DNA from: Bradyrhizobium sp. AT1
Lineage (GTDB): Bacteria > Pseudomonadota > Alphaproteobacteria > Rhizobiales > Xanthobacteraceae
Direction of reading: 5' to 3'
Assembly (NCBI RefSeq): GCF_001590795.1
Contig: NZ_JXDL01000001.1
Span: forward strand, 1,738,903 to 1,802,902
DNA: 64,000 nucleotides
Part shown: positions 55,304 to 64,000 of the stretch, piece by piece
How positions within the stretch are numbered: the stretch's first letter is position 1
Layout of the letters: every line of letters begins with the position of its first letter
Notes under the pieces: generated by a model
Databases searched by the model: none
The model's input: only the letters and a program-made list of their open reading frames with translations
What the model was told of the DNA's origin: nothing
Made by a program: the position numbers and the translations under genes

Positions 55304-55909
55304 CTATTGCTCGTCCTTTGGCGGCATCCGGGGCGGTGGGATCGGTGTGAATACGGCGCCTTGCGCGCCGGCTGGCGGGGCCATGAATTCGCCGGTCGAG
55401 GAATCGCCGCCGGTGGTCTCCATGATCGTCTTGGGCGTCACATATTCGCGGACCATGTCGAGGAGGCTGCCATCGCCGCCGCCGAAATCCGCGGCGCGAC
55501 CGCCTTGCGGATGTCCCAGAGCGATCTCGTTTTCCGCGGCATGGGTCTTGTCGGCGAGCCCGTCGTTGTAGGGCACACGGAAGGCGCGCGGGATACCGCT
55601 CGGACGATTGTCCTCGTCGAGCTGCTCGACCCAGAGATAGATCGAGCCGGGATCGCCCTGAAGCGAATGCGGCTCGACGATGCGGGACTTCAGGAGCTTG
55701 AAGGAGGTCGGCAACCTGTCCGTGCTGGCCCATCCGAGCAGCCCGCGCATCTCGGTGAAGCTGACGACATAGAAGGCGCTGGTCACGACCACCGCGACCG
55801 CCTTCAGCGACCAGTGCAGCCGCGCATAGACCAGCACGACCAGCAGCAGCGCACCGATGACGGCATAGGCGACCGATAGCGTGAGGATGACCGTTTGCAG
55901 ACTAGTCAC
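55304..55909 (-). CDS. Membrane protein of unknown function in MotA-like cluster
   Basis: This 201-residue protein has two N-terminal hydrophobic segments (about 5-30 and 35-52) and a soluble C-terminal region with Pro/Gly-rich ends (IPPPRMPPKDEQ). No family is recognised. The start is GTG 55909 after AAGAGGAT, overlapping the DUF2135-like gene by 8 bases, so the three genes of this set are surely co-transcribed. Confidence 0.7.
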   Translation of the reverse strand: MTSLQTVILTLSVAYAVIGALLLVVLVYARLHWSLKAVAVVVTSAFYVVSFTEMRGLLGWASTDRLPTSFKLLKSRIVEPHSLQGDPGSIYLWVEQLDEDNRPSGIPRAFRVPYNDGLADKTHAAENEIALGHPQGGRAADFGGGDGSLLDMVREYVTPKTIMETTGGDSSTGEFMAPPAGAQGAVFTPIPPPRMPPKDEQ

Positions 55910-56588
55910 GGCGTATCCTCTTGGCGTTGCTGCTCACACCCGTCCTCGGGTCGAGATCGGCCCCGTTGCGCCAGCTGCTGCGGAACGTCTCGAGCAGCGA
56001 TTTCGGCCGCTGATTCACATCGACGACCTTGCCCTCTGTGTCGAGCCGGAATCGCACCGCGGTCTTCTCGTCGCCGGTGTGGTCGAGCGTGAACTTGTTG
56101 TCGAACACGACCTGAGCTGTCGGATTGAGTTTCTGCACCTTCACATTCGCCGTCACGGGCTCGCCGGTGGTGGCGACGAAATGCGAGACGTTGACGGTGT
56201 ATTCGCCGGCGACGATGCCGCGCAGCGTGACGATCTCCTCGCGGATGGGCGAGGCAATCTTCTTGCCGGCGACCATGATGAAGTCGTTGGCCCCGCCGCG
56301 GTCGTCGCGGTCGAGCGTAAGGAAACCGGCCTCGCGGTGGCGATACCAGGCGATGTTGCCGGCGGGATCCTGCACGAACAGGTCGAGATCGTCGGGGTGG
56401 TTGTCCGGCCAGTCCAGCGTGATGATGAACTCCGCCTTGGAGTCGATCTTGCCGTCCTTGGCGTCCGGAGAGACCGCGAGCAGCGCCAGGAAGAACAGGA
56501 ACGCGATCACCTGGAGCGCCTTGAACAGCATCACGCCCAGCGGATCGAACGGCTCCTCGCGCGGATAGAGACCGAAATCATCCATCAT
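55902..56588 (-). CDS. Membrane-anchored DUF2135-like beta-domain protein
   Basis: This 228-residue protein has a short cytoplasmic N-terminus, one membrane helix (about 18-42; LGVMLFKALQVIAFLFFLAL) and a periplasmic beta domain. The pattern DLDLFVQDPAGN and GEYTVNVSHF recalls DUF2135/YfaP-type domains. The topology (short tail, one helix, periplasmic domain) is that of MotB/ExbD-like partners of proton channels, but no peptidoglycan-binding motif is seen. ATG 56588 overlaps the channel gene stop by ATGA. Confidence 0.75.
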   Translation of the reverse strand: MMDDFGLYPREEPFDPLGVMLFKALQVIAFLFFLALLAVSPDAKDGKIDSKAEFIITLDWPDNHPDDLDLFVQDPAGNIAWYRHREAGFLTLDRDDRGGANDFIMVAGKKIASPIREEIVTLRGIVAGEYTVNVSHFVATTGEPVTANVKVQKLNPTAQVVFDNKFTLDHTGDEKTAVRFRLDTEGKVVDVNQRPKSLLETFRSSWRNGADLDPRTGVSSNAKRIRRD

Positions 56589-57355
56589 GACGGGGTTCCG
56601 GCGCCTTTGCGCTCCAGCGCCGGCGTCACATAGGTCTCGGTCAGCACAACCGCGTCGGAGAACACCCTCTGGGTCGCGGCATCCAGCATGTAATACTGGA
56701 TCCGGACGAGGATCGAGCCGACGAGACCGGCAAGCGTCGTGTACATCGCGACCGCCATGCCGTCGCTCATCAGCCCCATCGAGGAGCGCATCGCGACCTT
56801 GTCGGCGGCATCCAGCCCCGCGATCGGCGCCAGCATGATGATGAAACCGACGATGGTACCGAGCAGGCCGAGCTTCATCAGCGTGTCGGAAACGAAGGCG
56901 CCAAACCCGTTGGAGCCGCGCAGGCGGTCGGCGAGCGTTCGCAGCAGCAGCGTCTGATCCACCGGGCGATAGTCCTGCGCGGCGGCCTTGGTGACGAGGC
57001 TTTCGATGTGATCCCGCACGAGCCCGCGCGGCAGCGACGTCGCACGCGCATCGAGCACCTTGCCGCCATCGGGCGCCGCGAGCGCTGCACGGCAGCGCCG
57101 CGCCGCCGCGCCCTCCCGCGCGATCGCCCGCGTGCGCAGGAAGCAGTGGCCGCAGGTGAGGATATAGAGCACCGCGATGACGCTCGAAATGTAGGTGCGG
57201 TCCGAGGTCAGCATCAGATGGATCAGGCCGAACCGCCACAGCAGCACGACGGCGAAGATCGAGAGCCCGGTGAAGATCATCCAGAACAGGAGCGCACTGC
57301 GCTCGGATGGGTCGGTCGTGACAGGCGCGATCGGTCCAATCGTCATCGAACTCAT
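56585..57355 (-). CDS. MotA/TolQ/ExbB-like proton channel protein
   Basis: This 256-residue inner-membrane protein has two N-terminal helices (about 22-42 and 55-72), a cytoplasmic loop, and two C-terminal helices that carry the MotA/ExbB core (LMKLGLLGTIVGFIIML, MSDGMAVAMYTTLAGLVGS, about 162-215). Family members use proton flow to move a partner protein. The partner encoded next is not MotB, ExbD or TolR by sequence. No flagellar, Ton or Tol genes are nearby. Confidence 0.85.
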   Translation of the reverse strand: MSSMTIGPIAPVTTDPSERSALLFWMIFTGLSIFAVVLLWRFGLIHLMLTSDRTYISSVIAVLYILTCGHCFLRTRAIAREGAAARRCRAALAAPDGGKVLDARATSLPRGLVRDHIESLVTKAAAQDYRPVDQTLLLRTLADRLRGSNGFGAFVSDTLMKLGLLGTIVGFIIMLAPIAGLDAADKVAMRSSMGLMSDGMAVAMYTTLAGLVGSILVRIQYYMLDAATQRVFSDAVVLTETYVTPALERKGAGTPS

Positions 57356-57554
57356 GCTGCACCGCTCCTCGGCCGCAACGATCGGCCCATCAAGATTTCC
57401 ACCCGATTAGATCAAAGCCGCTGTCCCAGGTCCAAAGACCCATGCCCAATCCGGCTTGGGAAATTTGCCCGAACTGCGATCGTGCAGAACCCTGCGATTG
57501 GCAAGGCGCGGCGGTGTTGTTAGGCTGACCTTATCAAACGTTGAGGGTGATCGC

Positions 57555-58925
57555 ATGCGCCTCGTGCTTCAGCTCGTCGCCCGTCTGCTGCTCATCGTGG
57601 CGCTTTGCCTCGGAGCCGCGACCGTATGGGCCACGTTCGACGCCTATCGCAGCGTCGACCGGGCAACCGCGGCCTCCGCGCAGCGGGTCGCGCAGGCCCT
57701 CCAGGCCTTGTACTGGCATGAGTTCTTGTTGCGCAGCAGCAGAACGCGCGAGCAGCTTCTGCCGGTTCCGGAATGGCGCACACTGGAGACGATGAAGCTG
57801 ATTTCGCCGGGCGTGTGCGTCGAGTTCCAACCGGCCATCGCATTCGAAAAGCCGCTCTGCGGCCAGAGCGAGGGGCTGGGCAAGACACCGCCGCGCTGGT
57901 TCGCATCGATCGTGCCGATCTTCCTCGGCAGCCACGCCGAAGTGGTGCGGCCGGTCAGCCCCCGCGCCGCCTCGGCCGGCACCGTGGTTGCAACGCCGGA
58001 CGCCGCAGCCGCGATCTCGCTCGCCTGGGAGTACATTCTCAACGTGATCGACGTCGCGTTGTTGATGGCGGCAGCGATCGCGCTGCTGGCATCGCTCGCG
58101 ATCGCGCATGCGCTGGCCCCAGCGCGCACAATCGTGACCGCGCTGCAGCGCATGGCGCGCGGACAGTATCGCACCAAACTGCCACGCTTCCGTTCGATGG
58201 AGCTGGCGATGATCGGCAACGCCGTCGGCGAGCTCGGCACCCGCCTGGAGGAAGCCACCGAGCAGCGCGCCGCCCTGACGCGGCGCCTGATCGAGATCCG
58301 CGACGACGAGCGCCGCGCCCTCGCCCGCGAGCTGCATGACGAATTCGGGCAGAATCTCTCCGCCATCCTCGCTTTCGCCAACACGATCGAGACGGCGAGC
58401 GCGAAGGGAAATGCCGACAACGGCGCCGCTCAGGATGCGCGCATGATCTCGCAGGCCACCCATCACCTGATGGCCTCGCTGCGTGATGCGCTGAAGCGCC
58501 TGCGCAATCCCCTGCCCGAGGAGCTCGGGCTCGAGGCGAGCCTCGTCAATCTCGTCGACAGCTGGCGCTCGCAGAGTGCGGCGCGGCCGACGATCCAGCT
58601 CGACCTCAGGGGCGACCTCGCCGACATCAGCGGCCCGGCCGCCACCACCGCCTATCGCGTCGCACAGGAATGCCTGACCAACGCGCTGCGTCACGGCGCG
58701 GCGAGCGAGATCACCTTGCGCATCGAGCGGCGCGCGGGTGATGACGACGCGTTGCTGATCCGCGTCGAGGATGATGGCGGCGGCGATGCGGAGCGCGTCG
58801 CGCAATCGGCCGGCTTCGGCCTCACCGGCATCCGCGAGCGCGTCAAGGCGGCCGGCGGATCGCTGTCGATCCTGCCTGCCCGTGGCGGCCTCAGCGTCGC
58901 CGCCACCATCCCGCTCGCCGCGTGA
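57555..58925 (+). CDS. NarX/UhpB-type sensor histidine kinase
   Basis: This 456-residue sensor has two membrane helices (about 8-28 and 158-182) around a periplasmic MoxY/LapD-like domain. A HAMP-like segment, a HisKA_3 dimerisation domain with the phospho-acceptor in ARELHDEFGQNLSAI and an HATPase domain (VAQECLTNALRHG, GFGLTGIRERV) follow. ATG 57555 follows TTGAGGGTGA. The next gene encodes its LuxR-type response regulator. The MoxY likeness hints at C1 or alcohol metabolism, which is inference. Confidence 0.9.
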   Translation: MRLVLQLVARLLLIVALCLGAATVWATFDAYRSVDRATAASAQRVAQALQALYWHEFLLRSSRTREQLLPVPEWRTLETMKLISPGVCVEFQPAIAFEKPLCGQSEGLGKTPPRWFASIVPIFLGSHAEVVRPVSPRAASAGTVVATPDAAAAISLAWEYILNVIDVALLMAAAIALLASLAIAHALAPARTIVTALQRMARGQYRTKLPRFRSMELAMIGNAVGELGTRLEEATEQRAALTRRLIEIRDDERRALARELHDEFGQNLSAILAFANTIETASAKGNADNGAAQDARMISQATHHLMASLRDALKRLRNPLPEELGLEASLVNLVDSWRSQSAARPTIQLDLRGDLADISGPAATTAYRVAQECLTNALRHGAASEITLRIERRAGDDDALLIRVEDDGGGDAERVAQSAGFGLTGIRERVKAAGGSLSILPARGGLSVAATIPLAA

Positions 58926-58932
58926 GGCCGGC

Positions 58933-59583
58933 ATGAGCGAGGTGGCGGCAACAGGCATCTCCGTGCTGCTGGTCGACGACCATCCGATCGTCCGGCAAGG
59001 CTACCGCCGCGTGCTGGAGAGCCAGGGCGACCTCCATGTCGTGGCGGAAGCGGACAATGCCGCAGACGCCTACGGCGCCTTCAAGGCGCATGACCCCGAT
59101 GTCGTCCTGCTCGACATCTCGATGCCGGGCGCGAGCGGGCTGGAGGCGATCCGCAACATCCGCGCGCGCAGCCCGCGGGCGCGGATCCTCGTCTTCACCA
59201 TGCACAACGAGGCCGTGCTGGTGAAAGCCGCCTTCAGCGCCGGCGCCAGCGGCTTCGTCACCAAGAGCAGCGAGCCGTCCGCCGTGGTCGGCGCCATCCG
59301 CGCCGTCGCCCGTGGCGAGCGAGCCATGAGCGACGACATCGCCCACATCCTCGCCGAAGACAGCTTGTCCGCAGGATCAGTGCTGGATCATCTGGGCGAA
59401 CGCGAGATCGAGATTTTGCGCCAGTTCGCCGGCGGTGCCACCACAGAGCAGATTGCGGCGCACCTCAACCTCAGTGTGAAGACGGTGCAGAACTATCACT
59501 ACCTGATCAAGACAAAGACCGGCGCTCGCACCGATGCGCAGCTGGTGCGGCTCGCCGCGACGTGCGGGCTGACGAGGATTTAG
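58933..59583 (+). CDS. LuxR/NarL-family response regulator
   Basis: This 216-residue regulator has a receiver (VLLVDDHPIVRQGYRR, phospho-acceptor in VVLLDISMPG, about residue 58) and a LuxR-type helix-turn-helix (LGEREIEILRQFAGGATTEQIAAHL, in two halves, about 152-210). It starts 7 bases after the sensor kinase gene. Its targets are not visible in the window. The longer frame to 58771 is a kinase shadow. Confidence 0.92.
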   Translation: MSEVAATGISVLLVDDHPIVRQGYRRVLESQGDLHVVAEADNAADAYGAFKAHDPDVVLLDISMPGASGLEAIRNIRARSPRARILVFTMHNEAVLVKAAFSAGASGFVTKSSEPSAVVGAIRAVARGERAMSDDIAHILAEDSLSAGSVLDHLGEREIEILRQFAGGATTEQIAAHLNLSVKTVQNYHYLIKTKTGARTDAQLVRLAATCGLTRI

Positions 59584-59642
59584 CAGCAGGACTGCCGCAT
59601 TGCTTCGAATGGCGTGAAATTTCTCAATCTGCCGGGCTGATT

Positions 59643-59669
59643 GGAACAGAGCCTATTCCGTTCCGGTTA
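59643..59669 (+). promoter_or_regulatory. Weak EcfG-like promoter candidate
   Basis: GGAAC (59643-59647), 16 bases, then CGGTTA (59664-59669), 26 bases before ATG 59696. The alphaproteobacterial general-stress sigma factor EcfG uses GGAAC-N16/17-CGTT. The -10 part differs by one insertion, so this is only suggestive. Confidence 0.3.
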
Positions 59670-59695
59670 GCAGCAGAGCGAAGGAGTCAAAGGTC

Positions 59696-59992
59696 ATGAG
59701 TAAGGGTCATCACAAGGCAGTCGTCGCTCCCTCGATCATCACCGTAGGCGAGCTCATCGACGAACTCTGCCGCCTGCCGGATACCGCGATCGTCCATTTC
59801 CGCTGCTCCATGCTCGATCAGGAGCTGGCATTCGAGCGCCTTCGAAAGCGCTCAAAGGACGACGTCGAGATCGCGATCAATGTCTATCCGGAGGCTCCGC
59901 CGGTCGTACCCTCGTCCGACGGCACTTTCCGCACGCGATCGTCGTCGCCGTCGCTTGGCGATGGCGCCCTTCTTCACAAGGGGAGAGGTTGA
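59696..59992 (+). CDS. Small protein, unknown
   Basis: This 98-residue protein has a folded-looking N-terminal half (ITVGELIDELCRLPDTAIVHFRC, in two parts) and a Ser/Arg-rich tail. No family is recognised. ATG 59696 follows GAAGGAGTCAAAGGTC. A possible stress promoter lies upstream. It converges with the TetR gene at 60025. Confidence 0.65.
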   Translation: MSKGHHKAVVAPSIITVGELIDELCRLPDTAIVHFRCSMLDQELAFERLRKRSKDDVEIAINVYPEAPPVVPSSDGTFRTRSSSPSLGDGALLHKGRG

Positions 59993-60024
59993 TCGGTCGC
60001 GGCGTATTGAACAGCGGCGGCGGC

Positions 60025-60612
60025 TTAGCAGGCTTTCAAGCCGCGCAGCAGCAGCGCGAGCGTCGCATCGACGCGGGCAGGAAGATCGGCATCCTTCCAC
60101 TCGTCGGCATGGGCCGGATGGTGGAAGCGGCTGGTCGCATCGTAAATCGCGCGCGCGGTGGCCTTGACGTCGTCAATGGCGAAGACGCCCTGCGCCACAC
60201 CGTCCGATAAAATAGCCACGACCTGGTCGGTCAGGGTGTCCTTGTGGCATTTGACAGCCGCGCAGGCCTCGCGCGCCAGGGTCAGATAAGTCTCGAACAT
60301 CTCGGGGTCGTCGAGCACGCGCGACCGCTTGGCAGCGAACAGCGTCCGCAGCCATCGATCGAGCCTGTCCGCCGCCGGGCCCCGCTCCTCGGCGATCTGG
60401 CGGAGCGGCGCATCGATGCGGTCCAGCCAGCGTTTGGCAACGGCCTCGCGCAGCGAGGCCTTGCTCGGGAAATGGCGATAGACGCTGCCGTGGCTCACAT
60501 CGAGTGCACGGGCAACGTCAACCACGGTGGCCTTGGCAAGTCCGAAACGCCTGAGCACATCCTCGGTGACTTCGAGGATCCGCTCCGGCGTCAAGACAAC
60601 AGCTTCATTCAT
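60025..60612 (-). CDS. TetR family transcriptional regulator
   Basis: This 195-residue repressor has a TetR helix-turn-helix (TVVDVARALDVSHGSVYRHFPSKASLREAVA, in two parts, about 28-60) and a C-terminal ligand-binding domain. A predicted promoter with an overlapping palindrome at 60926-60964 lies about 310 bases upstream on the same strand and is likely its own operator. A possible 33-residue gene lies between. Other targets, if any, are outside the window. Confidence 0.88.
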   Translation of the reverse strand: MNEAVVLTPERILEVTEDVLRRFGLAKATVVDVARALDVSHGSVYRHFPSKASLREAVAKRWLDRIDAPLRQIAEERGPAADRLDRWLRTLFAAKRSRVLDDPEMFETYLTLAREACAAVKCHKDTLTDQVVAILSDGVAQGVFAIDDVKATARAIYDATSRFHHPAHADEWKDADLPARVDATLALLLRGLKAC

Positions 60613-60704
60613 GCCAGCACCATGTTCCCGTTGAGGGCTCAGTTACTCCGGCAGTAGGGCCGCTTCCGAAGCGCCCTGGCCGGTCGTTTCGGAAAGCCTA
60701 TGCC

Positions 60705-60806
60705 TTAATGAGGCAGTTTTGCAGCCTGCGCCGCGATCTGGCGCGCGACCAGCAAATTGAGCCAATGCCCAATCACGCCGGTCAAATTGAGGATTTCGGT
60801 CGTCAT
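60705..60806 (-). CDS. Possible 33-residue leader or small protein
   Basis: ATG 60806 to TAA 60705 on the minus strand encodes 33 residues with an amphipathic/hydrophobic helix (GVIGHWLNLLVARQIAA). A GGAGA lies 10 bases before the ATG. It sits between the predicted TetR promoter and the TetR gene, in the same direction. It could be a regulatory small protein or just chance; the short length limits confidence. Confidence 0.35.
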   Translation of the reverse strand: MTTEILNLTGVIGHWLNLLVARQIAAQAAKLPH

Positions 60807-61172
60807 CGTCTTAAGTCTCCATTCGTCCGCGGGTCCCCGTTCTTCAATCCGCCTTCCGATCCGCTTTCGGATGTCAGGCTTTCCGGGGCTTGTCGCGGGA
60901 CGCCCAATCGGAGCGTCCGGGAACGGATATACACGTCCCGCTGACAGATTTCAATATCTGTCAGTCAATGATCCGTGATTGACAGTTAATATTAGAGGCC
61001 GGCGCCGCCCCTCCCCGGCAACCAGCCCGGTGGATAGCTCGGCGATCCCCCTCTGCTGCGGCCCAGACCGTTTGTTTCGCCCTGCCTGCTCTGTTAAATC
61101 ACGGCGTAAAAAGCATTTTGGCCGGCGCTTGCCGCTTTGCGGACCCGCCCGCCCACCTTCCTGGAGCCGCCA
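60807..61172. other. Intergenic region upstream of purB and TetR gene
   Basis: About 365 bases between the possible small ORF and purB. It holds the TetR promoter/operator at 60926-60964 and, towards purB, GC-rich sequence with no clear gene. Short open frames on both strands lack start signals. Confidence 0.5.
60926..60964 (-). promoter_or_regulatory. TetR-type operator overlapping predicted promoter
   Basis: CTGACAGAT-TTCAAT-ATCTGTCAG (60941-60964) is a perfect inverted repeat with 9-base arms. On the minus strand TTGAAA (60949-60954) and TATATC (60926-60931) are separated by 17 bases, so the -35 box is inside the operator. Binding by the TetR protein encoded at 60025-60612 would repress its own unit. 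Confidence 0.65.
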
Positions 61173-62480
<1,308 letters not shown>

Positions 62481-62490
62481 GCACAGGTTC

Positions 62491-62574
62491 GTAGCCCGGA
62501 TGGAGCGCAGCGCAATCCGGGATTCCTTCCACGCGGCACGAGCCCCGGATTGCGCTGCGCTCCATCCGGGCTAC
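62491..62574. repeat. Large perfect inverted repeat after purB
   Basis: A 31-base arm (62491-62521, starting GTAGCCCGGATGGAGCGCAG) is repeated exactly in inverted form at 62544-62574 around a 22-base loop. It lies between convergent genes and could form a very stable RNA hairpin on either strand. It is a dispersed-type element distinct from the one at 18555. Confidence 0.92.
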
Positions 62575-62596
62575 GCCACCGCCGCGGAACGACGAG

Positions 62597-63091
62597 CTAC
62601 AGCCGCTTCTGCAGCCATTTGATGAGGGCCGGGCTGCCGACGGCGGCGGTGCTGAAGCTGCACATGTTGCCATCGACATAGCCGGCGCGGCCGCGCCCCT
62701 GCACATAGCGCTTGCTGAAGAAGATCGTGTGCAGCTTGTTGCCGGCCTCATCGAGGAAAACGAGCTGCCAGCGCAAATCGGGCTGATAAGACAACGGTAC
62801 CGGCGCCAGCGCCTTGACGGCTGCCGCCAGTTCGGTCGCCTCGCCCGCGGTCAGGACCAGCGTCTTGCGTTCACTCGCATAGCTCGCAAAATGCTCCGGC
62901 GAGATCGGAATGCCGGCAAGCAGGCGATCGGAGATCTTTAGAAGATCGATCCGCTTGATCTGACCGGCCTGGATCTTCTGACTGACCGATGCGATCGCGA
63001 CCGCTGCGGAGCTGACACCGCAGGCGACGGCCGGGCTGACCATAATCCAGAGACAGCCCGCCAGCAGGAGAATATCGCGTCCGAACTTCAT
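62597..63091 (-). CDS. Exported protein, unknown
   Basis: This 164-residue protein has a signal peptide (about 1-22, ending PAVA) and a mature domain with two cysteines (ACGVSSA, GNMCSFS). No family is recognised. ATG 63091 follows GAGGGCAGGCG. It converges with purB across the large palindrome and diverges from the amidohydrolase gene. Confidence 0.7.
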   Translation of the reverse strand: MKFGRDILLLAGCLWIMVSPAVACGVSSAAVAIASVSQKIQAGQIKRIDLLKISDRLLAGIPISPEHFASYASERKTLVLTAGEATELAAAVKALAPVPLSYQPDLRWQLVFLDEAGNKLHTIFFSKRYVQGRGRAGYVDGNMCSFSTAAVGSPALIKWLQKRL

Positions 63092-63241
63092 CGCCTGCCC
63101 TCGTCCCCGGCGCATCGCTGCCTCACCTTATAGCCACCGAACGGGGCGACGAAAGCCCGGCGACCATTTGCGGACTGCCAAGCCGCGGAGTACGCTTCCG
63201 ACCCATCGCCCCTGCGAACACAGAAGAAACGGACCCACCCC

Positions 63242-64000
63242 ATGCCCATCGTCAACCGCGTTGCCGCCCTCTCCGACGAAATGGCCGCCTGGCGCCATGA
63301 CTTCCATGAGAACCCTGAGTTGCTCTACGAGGTCCACCGCACCGCCGGCATCGTCGCCGATCGCTTGCGCGAGTTCGGCTGCGACGAGGTGGTGACCGGC
63401 ATCGGCCGCACCGGCGTCGTCGGCGTGATCCGCGGCCGCAAATCGGCTTCCGGCAAGACCATTGGCCTTCGCGCCGACATGGACGCTCTGCCGATCATGG
63501 AAACCTCGGGCGTGCCTTATGCCTCGAAGGTCCCCGGCAAGATGCACGCCTGCGGTCATGACGGCCACACCGCGATGCTGCTCGGCGCGGCCAAATATCT
63601 CACCGAGACGCGCAATTTCGACGGCACCGCGATCATGATCTTCCAGCCAGCCGAGGAAGGCGGCGGCGGCGGCAAGGCCATGGTCGAGGACGGGCTGATG
63701 ACGCGCTGGAACATCCAGGAAGTCTACGGCATGCACAACATGCCGGGCCTGCCGGAAGGCCATTTCGCCACCACACCCGGCGCGATGCTCGCCTCCTCCG
63801 ACAACATCCAGATCACGGTCCACGGCAAGGGCGGTCACGCCGGCGCGGGTCCGCACAAATCCGTCGACAGCGTGCTGATCGGCTCGCAGATCGTCAATGC
63901 GCTGCAATCGATCGTCGCGCGCAACGTCGATCCGCTGAAGTCGGCGGTCATCTCGATCACGCAGTTCCACTCCGGCACGGCCTTCAACATTATCCCTGAA
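63242..64000 (+). CDS. M20 family amidohydrolase (HipO-like), 3' end outside window
   Basis: The first 253 residues of an M20D peptidase/amidohydrolase are present, and the frame is open to the window end. Metal ligands are visible in LRADMDALPI, HACGHDGHTAM and PAEEGGGG, with GMHNMPGLPEG further on. Such enzymes cut hippurate, N-acyl amino acids or related amides in the cytoplasm. It starts at ATG 63242 after a CACCC-rich leader. Confidence 0.9.
   Translation, partial: MPIVNRVAALSDEMAAWRHDFHENPELLYEVHRTAGIVADRLREFGCDEVVTGIGRTGVVGVIRGRKSASGKTIGLRADMDALPIMETSGVPYASKVPGKMHACGHDGHTAMLLGAAKYLTETRNFDGTAIMIFQPAEEGGGGGKAMVEDGLMTRWNIQEVYGMHNMPGLPEGHFATTPGAMLASSDNIQITVHGKGGHAGAGPHKSVDSVLIGSQIVNALQSIVARNVDPLKSAVISITQFHSGTAFNIIPE

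Noticed and set aside
54448..57355. Zorya-type anti-phage system (MotA/MotB-like genes)
   Set aside because: The partner has no MotB/OmpA-like domain and no Zorya helicase or nuclease genes follow, so the defence label is not supported.

Overview
The window looks like chromosomal backbone of a slow-growing alphaproteobacterium of the genus Bradyrhizobium. It is uniformly GC-rich, has many liv-type ABC transporters, PAS-type hybrid kinases and cox/pca catabolic genes, and carries an avidin-family gene almost identical in sequence pattern to bradavidin of B. japonicum/diazoefficiens. Species-level placement is inference. I see no rRNA, tRNA, CRISPR array, prophage or insertion sequence. The non-coding novelty is in several families of intergenic inverted repeats and one 16-bp tandem repeat.

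Layout. 1-9.1 kb: an aldehyde dehydrogenase and a complete liv-type ABC transporter (Tat-exported binding protein, two permeases, two normal ATPases and a third, signature-less ATPase) face a divergent RpiR-type regulator and a short-chain dehydrogenase across a shared promoter with a symmetric operator. 9.1-16.3 kb: a DUF2778 peptidoglycan-type protein, a FecR/CHASE2-cyclase pair, and a GT39 plus GT2-GtrA glycosylation pair. 16.4-20 kb: small secreted or membrane proteins, DUF72/DUF488 proteins and a PhzF enzyme. 20-25.1 kb: a TetR-HlyD-ABC-2 efflux operon ending in a second class III cyclase. 25.1-29.1 kb: ArsR/SRPBCC/GFA genes, a zinc alcohol dehydrogenase, small proteins and the avidin gene.

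29.1-36 kb is a CO-dehydrogenase-like (cox) operon: coxG, coxS, coxM, coxD, coxE, a split XdhC/CoxI pair and a molybdopterin-binding/cytidylyltransferase fusion. The catalytic large subunit coxL is missing. 36.1-38.8 kb is pcaB-pcaD-pcaC of the protocatechuate branch. 40-45.1 kb is a second full liv transporter (H-M-G-F-K). 45.2-49.9 kb holds a receiver protein, a MASE4-PAS-PAS hybrid kinase, a P1 self-cleaving peptidase and a KTSC protein.

50-57.4 kb contains an EF-hand protein, ribulose-phosphate epimerase, a run of very small genes, and a co-oriented set: MotA/ExbB-like channel, membrane-anchored DUF2135-like protein, one unknown membrane protein, a calcineurin-like phosphoesterase and a Ser/Thr kinase fused to a universal-stress domain. 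This set is the best candidate for an undescribed signalling or transport system. 57.5-64 kb closes with a NarL-type two-component pair, a self-regulated TetR gene, purB, a secreted protein and a truncated M20 amidohydrolase.
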